A stretch of 18,484 nt of DNA, taken from assembly GCA_047626155.1 (NCBI GenBank), contig JBLHRR010000112.1, forward strand, positions 1 through 18,484. The letters are read 5' to 3'. Shown here piece after piece: positions 1 through 6,809 of this stretch (the stretch's first letter is position 1; every line of letters starts with the position of its first letter). A program made the position numbers and the translations under genes. Below the pieces are notes generated by a model that was given only the letters and a program-made list of their open reading frames with translations, did no database searches and was not told where the DNA came from. The DNA is from CALGLS01 sp047626155 (GTDB lineage Bacteria; Bacteroidota; Bacteroidia; Chitinophagales; Saprospiraceae).

Positions 1-593
1 TGGAAGACGATTTGATTACCTTACCTATTTTGGACAACTTCTCTTTAGCGCAAGGGGTATCGTTGAGTGATGATACGGATTATGCACTTGTACTAGAGTA
101 TGCTGCTTCTGACCAGACTGCGATTTCTTTCCTTGGTTCTAATGAATATGATTATAGTGCTCAGTCTCTACGTACTCAAGAATTGGGTGCAGGCCGTTAC
201 GGTTCTTTATTAGGAGTTAACGATCCTTTAGATGATGAAATTTATACGCAAGGTGGTTTTGGAGGAGGAGCAAACGTGCCTATCGCTCGCTTGCTCATTA
301 CAGACGAATTAGAAAGCAGTATTACTACCTTGTCTGCTGACAATAAAGTAAACGTTTTCCCTTCTCCTGCTCAAGACTACATCGATGTAGCTTTGGACTT
401 GACAGAAGTGCAAAGTGAAATTACTTTAAGTATAGTTAACATTGCTGGAAAAACAATTGGCGAGCGTCAGTTGAGCAACGTACAGGAAAACACATACCGT
501 TTTGACCTGAGTATTTTGCCAGTAGGAAGTTACTTCTTAAACCTAAGGACTGCTGACGGTGCAAGAAATGTACCTTTCATTATCGCAAGATAA
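1..593 (+). CDS. T9SS-secreted protein, C-terminal fragment with type A sorting domain
   Basis: The reading frame is already open at the left edge (in-frame codons GAA GAC GAT from position 3), so this is the 3' end of a longer gene; the TTG at 12 is unlikely to be its start. The first ~105 visible residues are acidic and rich in Ser, Thr and Gly, and I recognise no domain in them. From about position 342 to the stop is a T9SS type A C-terminal sorting domain: NKVNVFPSPAQDYIDV, then IVNIAGKTIGERQL, then LPVGSYFLNL and a short basic end (IIAR). In Bacteroidota this domain takes a protein through the outer membrane by the type IX machinery, where it is usually cleaved and the protein is anchored or released. 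The catalytic or binding part lies outside the window, so the function is unknown. A terminator follows 55 bp downstream. Confidence 0.85.
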   Translation, partial: EDDLITLPILDNFSLAQGVSLSDDTDYALVLEYAASDQTAISFLGSNEYDYSAQSLRTQELGAGRYGSLLGVNDPLDDEIYTQGGFGGGANVPIARLLITDELESSITTLSADNKVNVFPSPAQDYIDVALDLTEVQSEITLSIVNIAGKTIGERQLSNVQENTYRFDLSILPVGSYFLNLRTADGARNVPFIIAR

Positions 594-648
594 TTAGGAG
601 GCTCAGTTGTCTGAATCTATTTTTTTAGACAATCTTTATAGATAAAAG

Positions 649-682
649 AACAGGCGTTTTGGAGCAATCCAAAACGCCTGTT
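649..682. terminator. Bidirectional intrinsic terminator between the T9SS protein and lysA
   Basis: A perfect 15-bp stem (649-663 with 668-682) closes on a GCAA tetraloop. It is followed by TCTTTTT on the + strand and TCTTTTATC on the - strand. It lies between two convergent genes and can end both transcripts. Confidence 0.85.
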
Positions 683-696
683 TCTTTTTATGAGTA

Positions 697-728
697 TTTG
701 TTTACAGCTCCGCTGTAGAAACAAAATC
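697..728. repeat. 32-bp direct repeat, copy 1 (lysA 3' end)
   Basis: This segment is identical over 32 bp to 2088-2119. It contains the lysA stop codon and its last eight sense codons (DFVSTAEL). It is also an imperfect palindrome: TTTGTTT-ACAGC, loop TCC, GCTGT-AG-AAACAAA. It is therefore both a direct repeat flanking lysA and a potential hairpin. Confidence 0.9.
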
Positions 729-1955
729 CGCAACCTCCACCTGCCCTTTCAACAAGTCCTCCATCGTTTCCCGTTCCCGAATCAAGTAATGCTTCCCTTT
801 ATGTAACAATACTTCTGCAGGTCGAAAGCGAGAGTTGTAATTCGAAGCCATAGAAAAACAATAAGCACCCGCATTATGAAAACATAAAATATCTCCAGCC
901 TGTATTTCATTGAGTTTTCTGTTTTCGCCAAAAGTATCCGTTTCACAAATATAACCGACCACGTTATAAATACGAGTCTTAGCATTGGGTTTGCTGATGT
1001 TGGTTATCTCGTGATGCGAATCGTAAAACATAGGACGGATAAAATGATTCATACCCGAATCTACGCCCGCGAAAATGGTAGAAATGGTTTGTTTTACCAC
1101 GTTCACTTTCGTTAAAAAGAAACCCGATTCACTCACCAAAAACTTTCCGGGTTCAAAAACCAAAGACAAGTCTCGGCCATAACTTTTGCAGAACGCATTG
1201 AATCGCTCAGATAAACTCTTACCCAGGTCTTCTATATTGGTCGCATTTCCGTTTGGCCTATAAGGCACTTTAAATCCAGAACCAAAATCAATAAATGCCA
1301 AGTCCGGAAATGCAATCGCTTGATTGAAAAGAATCTCAGCACCGCGTAAAAACACTTCTGCATCCAAAATATCCGAACCGGTGTGCATGTGCAAACCTTC
1401 CACTTTAAGTCCCGTAGCTGCAATGACTCTATGTACCAGCGGCATCTGATGGATGGAAATACCAAACTTAGAATCGATATGACCTACAGAAATCTTGCTA
1501 CTTCCCCCCGCCATAATGTGCGGATTTATTCGAATGCAAATCGGAACTTCAGGATGCAAGTGTCCAAATTCTTCCAATATGGAAATGTTATCAATGTTGA
1601 TTCTTACCCCTTCTTTCAAAGCCATTTCGATTTCATCGATAGACACACAGTTGGGCGTGTACATAATTTTTTCTGGCGCAAATCCGGCCTTTAACCCCAG
1701 CCACACTTCCTGTATGGAAACGGTATCCAATCCTGCTCCCATTTGCCGCATGAGTTTAAGAATACTCAGATTGGTAAGTGCTTTACAGGCATAATTAATT
1801 TGCAGATCAGGAACATCAAAAGCCTTGACCATCCGTTTGTATTGTCGCTCAATAATAGCGCTGTCATAAACATAGAGCGGTTCTCCATATTGTTGACATA
1901 ATTCGAGTGGATCAATCCCCTCATTTAGGACATACTTTCCATTTGTTAATTGCAT
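702..1955 (-). CDS. lysA: Diaminopimelate decarboxylase
   Basis: PLP-dependent enzyme converting meso-2,6-diaminopimelate to L-lysine, the last step of lysine synthesis, in the cytoplasm. The 417-residue product has the fold-III alanine-racemase-like barrel with the PLP lysine in NYACKALTN (K58), the HMHTGS segment (189-194), the glycine-rich phosphate loop DFGSGFK (223-229), EPGK (268-271) and the dimer-interface active-site motif CETD (337-340). GAYCFSMASNYNSR (363-376) is typical of the C-terminal domain. Length is normal for the family. The ATG start gives an N-terminus aligned with the family (NGKYVLNEGIDPLELCQQYGEPLYVYD). It lies downstream of valS on the same strand, but the valS terminator intervenes, so it probably has its own promoter. 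The last codons lie inside a 32-bp sequence repeated just past valS. Confidence 0.95.
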   Translation of the reverse strand: MQLTNGKYVLNEGIDPLELCQQYGEPLYVYDSAIIERQYKRMVKAFDVPDLQINYACKALTNLSILKLMRQMGAGLDTVSIQEVWLGLKAGFAPEKIMYTPNCVSIDEIEMALKEGVRINIDNISILEEFGHLHPEVPICIRINPHIMAGGSSKISVGHIDSKFGISIHQMPLVHRVIAATGLKVEGLHMHTGSDILDAEVFLRGAEILFNQAIAFPDLAFIDFGSGFKVPYRPNGNATNIEDLGKSLSERFNAFCKSYGRDLSLVFEPGKFLVSESGFFLTKVNVVKQTISTIFAGVDSGMNHFIRPMFYDSHHEITNISKPNAKTRIYNVVGYICETDTFGENRKLNEIQAGDILCFHNAGAYCFSMASNYNSRFRPAEVLLHKGKHYLIRERETMEDLLKGQVEVADFVSTAEL

Positions 1956-2024
1956 GTGTGTTGTGCTTGTTTAGTAGTGAATAAATATTTAAAATCTACT
2001 ATTAACTGAGTATTGAGTATGAAA

Positions 2025-2062
2025 AAAGGCTGCCCATTATTTTCGATAATGAGGCAGCCTTT
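2025..2062 (-). terminator. Intrinsic terminator of valS
   Basis: AAAGGCTGCC-CATTAT (2025-2040) pairs with ATAATG-A-GGCAGCCTTT (2046-2062), with a 5-nt loop and one bulged A. On the - strand the stem ends in a run of T, as expected for termination of leftward valS transcription before lysA. Confidence 0.8.
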
Positions 2063-2087
2063 TATTTCTGAATTTTGATTTTTGATT

Positions 2088-2119
2088 TTTGTTTACAGCT
2101 CCGCTGTAGAAACAAAATC
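2088..2119. repeat. 32-bp direct repeat, copy 2 (just past the valS stop)
   Basis: Exact copy of 697-728. Here it begins within the valS TGA stop codon (2118-2120) and runs into the 3' untranslated region, so the same bases that encode DFVSTAEL in lysA are non-coding. Just to its left is a short tandem GATTTTT run (about 2071-2090). Confidence 0.9.
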
Positions 2120-4841
2120 ACCCCAGATTCGAAAGTGCCTCTTCCAAGAGTTTCATTTTGACCAATCCATCAGCCAATTTCTGTTTCTCTTTATCGACAA
2201 CAACTGCTGGAGCGCCGCTTACAAAACGTTCATTGCTCAATTTCTTTTGAACAGAAGTAACAAACCCTTTTTGGTATTCCAAGTCCGTAGAAATTCGCTC
2301 CCGCTCTGCTGCTACATCAACGGTCTTGTTAGATTCAATGAAGTACTTTTCTGTACCCGCAAGGAAAGAAACACTATTAGCAACTTCCTCTTTAGTGAAA
2401 ATCAAATCCGTCAAATTAGACATCTTGATCACCATTTCCTTCAAGCCTTTCACTGCATATAATTTCCGTGCACTATCATTATCTTCAATGTACATTGGAA
2501 TACTGTCCTTCATTTTTAAACCATTCTGATTTCTGCAATCTCTTAATTTAGAAATCACTTCCATCCCTGTTTCTACCTCCTTCACGAAGTCCGCATCAAA
2601 AGGTCCGGCAGTAGGGTAGGAGCTGATTACACAATCATCGCCATCTTTACGTTCCTTTAATTGGTGCCAGATTTCCTCAGAAATAAAAGGCATGAAAGGA
2701 TGTAGTAAAGTCATCAGGCGTTCATAGTAATTGATGGTCTGCTCATAAGTTGATCTGTCGATTGCTTCACCATAAACTGGCTTTACCATTTCCAAGTACT
2801 GGCTAAAGAAGTCATTCCAAAGAAATCCATACAAAGACATCAATGCCTCTGACAAGCGGAAGGACTCAAAACTCTTTTCAATAGAAGCTACATTCTGCTG
2901 TATCTTATGCTCAAACCAAGCCGTCGCTAATGAGTTAACCAAGCCAGCAGATTCGCTTACTGGTTGCTCTACGATTTCCCAACTTTTCATCAACTTCAAA
3001 GCATTGGACATCTTGTTACAGAAATTCAAACCCTGCGCACAAAGTTGACTGCTGTTTTCTACTGCTTTCGTTTCCGAATTAATTGGTGCATCAAAAACAA
3101 TATCGTTACCAGCTGCTGCTGAAGAAAGCATTCCAAAACGAACACCATCCGCGCCGTAGTTGTCAATCAGCGCCAATGCATCCGGGCTATTGCCTAAAGA
3201 CTTACTCATCTTCCGACGTTTGTTGTCTCGAACCATCCCCGTGAAGTAAACATCGTTAAAAGGTTGCTTTCCTTTTTTATCTGCCAACTCTTTTCCTAAC
3301 AATGGTTCTGCATATTCATAACCCGACATCACCATACGCGCCACCCAGAAGAACATAATGTCCCAACCGGTTACCAAAGTGTTGGTAGGGTAGTAGTATT
3401 TTAATTCTTCCTGATTTTCAAAACCATCAAAAACAGAAATAGGCCATAGCCAAGAAGAGAACCAAGTATCAACTACATCTTCATCCTGAATCAAATCGTC
3501 AAGACTTAAATTTGGGTTGCCCGTTTTTTCTCGAGCTTCTGCTAAAGCAGCTTCTTTGGTTTCTCCAACAAAAATATCGTCCCCACAGTAGTAGGCCGGA
3601 ATCTGCTGTCCCCACCAAAGCTGTCGCGAAATACACCAGTCTCGAACATTGTCTTCCTTCAACCAGTTGTTGTACATATTCCACATATGCTTAGGATGGA
3701 AATTTACTTCCCCCGAGTCAACCGCCTGTAATGCAGTAGCCGCAAAATCTTTCATATCCAGAAACCACTGTAACATCATCCGTGGTTCTACAATGGCGTT
3801 TGTTCGTTCGGAGCGTCCAACCTTGTTTCGGTAATCTTCTATTTTTACAATATGCCCAGAAGCCTCTAAATCCTTAACAATCTTCTTACGTACCGCAAAA
3901 CGATCCTCTCCGATGTAGAAACCAGCCGCTTCACTCATGGTACCATTGTCATTAAAAACATCAATGATTTCCAATTTGTGTCGCTCCCCAATTTCATTGT
4001 CATTCATATCGTGGGCAGGCGTTACCTTTAGGCAACCGGTACCAAATTCCACGTCAACATATCTATCCTTGATAATAGGAATCGAACGATTGGCCATCGG
4101 CACAATTACGCGCTTCCCATGCAAATGCGCAAAACGTTCATCATCCGGATTAACCGCTACCGCTGAATCACCAAGAATAGTCTCCGGTCGCGTCGTTGCA
4201 ATAGTAACCCATTCATCGGTTGTTCCCTCCACTTGGTAGCGAACATAAAATAAACGAGAATTTTCTTCTTTATAAATAACTTCCTCATTAGATAAAGCGG
4301 TCAATGCCGAAGGATCCCAATTGATCATTCGCTTCCCACGATAAATTCTACCTTTCTTATATAAATCAATGAATACCTTAACAACAGCTTTGGATAAGCT
4401 ATCCTCCATTGTGAACCGCGTTCGCTTCCAATCACAGGAAGCCCCCAGACGTTTCAACTGATCTAGAATGATGTCGCCGTATTTATCTTTCCAGTCGAAA
4501 GCATGACCTAGGAATTCATCTCGGCTCAAATCTATTTTTCTAATGCCTTTCTCCCGAAGCTGCTTTACCACCTTCGCCTCTGTCGCAATAGAAGCGTGAT
4601 CAGTACCAGGAACCCAACAGGCATTTTTTCCTTCCAGTCTTGCCTTACGAATCAGAATATCCTGAATGGTATTGTTGAGCATGTGTCCCATGTGTAAGAC
4701 TCCTGTTACGTTTGGAGGAGGTATTACAATGGTGTAAGGCTCTCTTTCATCAGGAGTAGAACTGAAGTAGTCTTTGTCCATCCAGTGCTTGTACCACTTA
4801 TTTTCGATAGGAGTCGGATTGTATCTGCCGTTGTCTGCCAT
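2118..4841 (-). CDS. valS: Valyl-tRNA synthetase
   Basis: Class I aminoacyl-tRNA synthetase charging tRNA-Val in the cytoplasm. The 907 residues are a normal length. The HIGH-type motif is HMGH at 50-53 within PPNVTGVLHMGH, and KMSKS is at 544-548 (RRKMSKSLGNS). Between them lies the CP1 editing domain, with TTRPETILGDSAVAVNP and GTGCLKVTPAHDMND, which hydrolyses Thr-tRNA-Val. The anticodon-binding helical domain follows at roughly 640-780, and a C-terminal charged coiled coil (about 845-905, AAERERISTDLEYQKG) is the tRNA-binding arm typical of ValRS. The ATG start matches the expected N-terminus (YNPTPIENKWYKHW). It is followed by its own terminator at 2025-2062. Confidence 0.97.
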   Translation of the reverse strand: MADNGRYNPTPIENKWYKHWMDKDYFSSTPDEREPYTIVIPPPNVTGVLHMGHMLNNTIQDILIRKARLEGKNACWVPGTDHASIATEAKVVKQLREKGIRKIDLSRDEFLGHAFDWKDKYGDIILDQLKRLGASCDWKRTRFTMEDSLSKAVVKVFIDLYKKGRIYRGKRMINWDPSALTALSNEEVIYKEENSRLFYVRYQVEGTTDEWVTIATTRPETILGDSAVAVNPDDERFAHLHGKRVIVPMANRSIPIIKDRYVDVEFGTGCLKVTPAHDMNDNEIGERHKLEIIDVFNDNGTMSEAAGFYIGEDRFAVRKKIVKDLEASGHIVKIEDYRNKVGRSERTNAIVEPRMMLQWFLDMKDFAATALQAVDSGEVNFHPKHMWNMYNNWLKEDNVRDWCISRQLWWGQQIPAYYCGDDIFVGETKEAALAEAREKTGNPNLSLDDLIQDEDVVDTWFSSWLWPISVFDGFENQEELKYYYPTNTLVTGWDIMFFWVARMVMSGYEYAEPLLGKELADKKGKQPFNDVYFTGMVRDNKRRKMSKSLGNSPDALALIDNYGADGVRFGMLSSAAAGNDIVFDAPINSETKAVENSSQLCAQGLNFCNKMSNALKLMKSWEIVEQPVSESAGLVNSLATAWFEHKIQQNVASIEKSFESFRLSEALMSLYGFLWNDFFSQYLEMVKPVYGEAIDRSTYEQTINYYERLMTLLHPFMPFISEEIWHQLKERKDGDDCVISSYPTAGPFDADFVKEVETGMEVISKLRDCRNQNGLKMKDSIPMYIEDNDSARKLYAVKGLKEMVIKMSNLTDLIFTKEEVANSVSFLAGTEKYFIESNKTVDVAAERERISTDLEYQKGFVTSVQKKLSNERFVSGAPAVVVDKEKQKLADGLVKMKLLEEALSNLG

Positions 4842-4926
4842 TTTATTATTGTTGTTTGTAATTTGTAGTTTGATTGTTAAACAGTTGGTTTAATCCTGGT
4901 TATTCTTTATGTAATAGTAGATGCGT

Positions 4927-4975
4927 GAGGCCCGCCCGTTCCGGTACGGACTGGCTTCTCAGGAATGTGGGCCTT
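4927..4975. other. GC-rich imperfect dyad in the valS upstream spacer
   Basis: GAGGCCC (4927-4933) can pair with GGGCCTT (4969-4975) around a 35-base insert that itself holds TCCG-GTA-CGGA. It is clearly more GC-rich than the sequence around it. It lies between the end of the histidine-phosphatase lipoprotein gene and the valS start... both leftward genes, so it could be a terminator-like or repeat element. There is no clean T-tract and I cannot assign a role. Confidence 0.3.
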
Positions 4976-5021
4976 CGCAAACTAAGTGAAGTTTAAGTTT
5001 AAGTTAACAGTTAAAGTTAAC

Positions 5022-5615
5022 CTAGTACTTCATCTCCATGACCTTCGCCTTTCCGTGCCCTTTGTAGCTTACAATATAAAAGTTGTCGTATTCTGTCTCA
5101 GAGATATTGGTATATACTTCCTTACCGGTCAAAAGGTTCAATAAGGCAGGCACAGAATTAGAATGCCCGATGACCAAAACCTTTTGCCCCTTTCTTGTTT
5201 CATAAATATCGTCAAAGAAAAAAGGAAGGTCGCTTGGGTCATAAACCGATATTTCACACTTATTTCCTGTCTTTAAAGAATTGGTAACAAAAGGATTTGC
5301 GGTTTGTGTAGTACGAAGATAATTGCTACTAGTGGCCAAATCCATAGGGACATCTGCCAATATGCTGGCCAGTCGCACCGCCCGTTGTCTACCTACTTCT
5401 GAAAGCGGAGGATCATTGGAGTCTGTTTCTTTTTCTGCATGTCTGACAATGAAGAAGGTAATGGCTTCTGGGTCGTCATACCCTTTAATGTCAATACTTT
5501 TTCCTTCTGAGGAAATGATTTTCCCACCTTTAATCTCCTTGATTATAGCAGATTGGCTCTGACAAGCTGAAAAGAAGAGGGTGAAAAGTAAAAGATAGAT
5601 GTAGGTGTATTTCAT
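5022..5615 (-). CDS. Histidine phosphatase superfamily lipoprotein (SixA/phosphoglycerate-mutase-like)
   Basis: Predicted exported lipoprotein of 197 residues. MKYTYIYLLLFTLFFSAC is a lipoprotein signal with a lipobox Cys at 18, so the mature protein is membrane-anchored. The catalytic core carries FFIVRHAEKE with the phospho-accepting His59 and Arg58, a second arginine in SSNYLRTTQTA (R101) and the second catalytic His in VIGHSNSVP (H151). These are the hallmarks of the branch of the superfamily that includes SixA and small phosphohistidine or sugar phosphatases; the substrate cannot be predicted. The open frame extends to 5822, but the added N-terminus is translated from a repeat-like intergenic sequence and would bury the signal peptide. 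I therefore chose the ATG at 5613-5615. The nearest neighbour on the same strand is valS, downstream. Confidence 0.85.
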   Translation of the reverse strand: MKYTYIYLLLFTLFFSACQSQSAIIKEIKGGKIISSEGKSIDIKGYDDPEAITFFIVRHAEKETDSNDPPLSEVGRQRAVRLASILADVPMDLATSSNYLRTTQTANPFVTNSLKTGNKCEISVYDPSDLPFFFDDIYETRKGQKVLVIGHSNSVPALLNLLTGKEVYTNISETEYDNFYIVSYKGHGKAKVMEMKY

Positions 5616-5794
5616 GCTGGATGCTGTTTTGATACGAAGTGAATTCTGGTAAACGGCGGCAAAGATAAGGAATAGGCGGGGAAAGTGCGAATGAAAAGGG
5701 TCTTCTATTCTAGGGCTCTTTTTCAACCGCAACCGTAATCTCAACTTCAAGCTCAATGCGTTCCCTTCGCGAATCAAGAAATTTGAAGATGTTC

Positions 5795-5835
5795 CACCTG
5801 TCATGCCGAGTGAGCGCAGCAAGTCGAGGAACCTA
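5795..5835. repeat. Putative dispersed intergenic repeat
   Basis: The sequence around GTCATGCCGAGTGAGCGCAG, followed by CAAGTCGAGGAACCT, resembles the CTCGACT...GCTCGGCATGACA-type sequences often found scattered between bacterial genes. This is recognition from memory; only one copy lies in the window. Confidence 0.4.
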
Positions 5836-5917
5836 AGGCATTCTCCTCTTGAGAAACTAAGGACGATCTCAAAATACTTCCCTTCCTTATACTTCGATTT
5901 TTGGGCGGGATTTGTTT

Positions 5918-6191
5918 TTAAGTAGACAATGTTTCAAAGGAGTCCACCTGTCCCTCCTTTTCAAAACAACTAATAAAAAAATCTTCCAAAACGGTCAGTT
6001 CTTCCGGAGAATATTGAGTAGCATAGATTCGGTGAGAACCTCATTTGTCGAGGTTGTGCCTTAGTGTTTTGCATCTCGATTTAACAATTTGATTACAAGG
6101 TGCCAAGTTTAGGAGGGAGCACTAATTTGTCAAAAAAAACTTTGCCTCCGGGATTAACACACAAATCGAGCACTTTTCGAAAATCACCTTC
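5918..6191 (-). pseudogene. Possible decayed coding remnants
   Basis: Two stop-bounded stretches on the - strand read like protein but lack starts and are separated by stops and a frame change. The upstream one (6191 to 6093, 32 codons) contains FRKVLDLCVNPGGKVFF. The downstream one (6040 to 5918, 40 codons) contains IYATQYSPEELTVLEDFF and FEKEGQVDSFETLST. They may be pieces of one or two broken genes. I could not assign a family; the VLDLC-NPGGK piece faintly recalls methyltransferase glycine motifs, but that is weak. Chance composition is a real alternative. Confidence 0.25.
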
Positions 6192-6587
6192 TTATGTTTT
6201 CTTCATTAGCTGTCGGTCAGTCTCCGCGATAAATATCGAAGAAGATTCCTGAATAGGATAGACTCTTGTTTAAAACAGGAGTTCCATGTTAAAAGCAGGA
6301 CGCCCCTCAAGAAAGGTTATGTTTTGATACTAGGGTGAAAATTGACTTGTCACATTATTGTTAAAAATAATTTTATTTACATCATCACGTATAATTGTAT
6401 GTTAATCAATGATTAATGACTCTATAAAACATATGTATTAAAAGTAAACCATATCTGTAGGTTTTTTTTGAGTGGTTTGGGTAGTATCATCATTTATCTG
6501 GTAGGTGACGCTTTGGCATTGGTACTATGATTGTCCTTAAGGATTAATCTAAATAGTTACTTTATTAACAAAAAAAATAATTTTTTT

Positions 6588-6707
6588 ATGAAAAATCTAA
6601 ACCAGATTAGAAAAGACCAATCAGTAAAAGCGATTAAGAAAACAGAATTGAAAAAAGTAAAAGGAGGGAAGAGTGAAATTATTCACCCAGATATTTATGA
6701 TTTTTAA
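6588..6707 (+). CDS. Small peptide with double-glycine leader (candidate RiPP or secreted-peptide precursor)
   Basis: A 39-codon ORF, ATG to TAA. The product starts MKNLNQIRKDQSVKAIK, continues KTELKKVKGG (GG at 26-27) and ends with the 12-residue tail KSEIIHPDIYDF. A short Lys-rich N-terminus ending in L-K-K-[IV]-K-G-G is the pattern of Bacteroidota natural-product precursor leaders, such as the family NCBI names GG-Bacteroidales. Their leaders are normally cut after GG by a C39-type peptidase/ABC exporter. The tail has no Cys and holds Lys, Ser, His, Tyr and several acidic residues, so it would not form sulfur crosslinks; a side-chain crosslink of the ester or amide kind, or no modification, is possible. 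No maturase, radical SAM enzyme, ATP-grasp ligase or transporter is in the window. A strong terminator starts 19 bp after the stop, consistent with a monocistronic transcript. The leader match is seen in sequence; processing is inference. Confidence 0.6.
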   Translation: MKNLNQIRKDQSVKAIKKTELKKVKGGKSEIIHPDIYDF

Positions 6708-6726
6708 TTTCTTTTTTTTCTAAAAA

Positions 6727-6766
6727 AAAGATAGGGTAGTAGACGAAAGTTTACTGCCCTATCTTT
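6727..6766. terminator. Bidirectional terminator between the small peptide and ubiD-like gene
   Basis: AAAGATAGGGTAGTAGAC (from 6727) pairs with GTTTACTGCCCTATCTTT (to 6766), using G-T pairs near the loop. A-rich sequence lies to the left and TTTAATTGGTTTTT to the right. It sits between convergent genes and can end both. Confidence 0.8.
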
Positions 6767-6809
6767 AATTGGTTTTTCATGAAATAGTAATTCGAAAAGC
6801 ATCTACTTG

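Larger units (their letters stand above)
5616..6587. other. Long spacer of about 970 bp without an intact gene
   Basis: Contents from left to right: degenerate hexamer-like CAACCG/CAACTTC/CAAGCTC sequence (about 5725-5760), a dispersed-looking repeat (about 5795-5835), two short stretches resembling decayed protein code on the - strand (5918-6191), a palindromic CTCTTGTTTAAAACAGGAG (about 6265-6283), and then AT-rich sequence leading to the small peptide gene. TCCTTAAGGA at 6534-6543 is a 10-bp perfect palindrome 44 bp before that gene. No complete gene longer than the 39-codon ORF at 6588 was recognised. Confidence 0.6.

Noticed and set aside
607..632. TTGTCT/AGACAA dyad before the first terminator
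   Set aside because: Six-base stem with a long AT-rich loop; the strong terminator just after it is sufficient.
3937..4239. 100-codon + strand frame inside valS
   Set aside because: Antisense shadow of the conserved valyl-tRNA synthetase editing domain.
5616..5822. Extension of the histidine-phosphatase lipoprotein to a start at 5822
   Set aside because: It would place 69 extra residues before an intact lipoprotein signal and is translated from repeat-like sequence.
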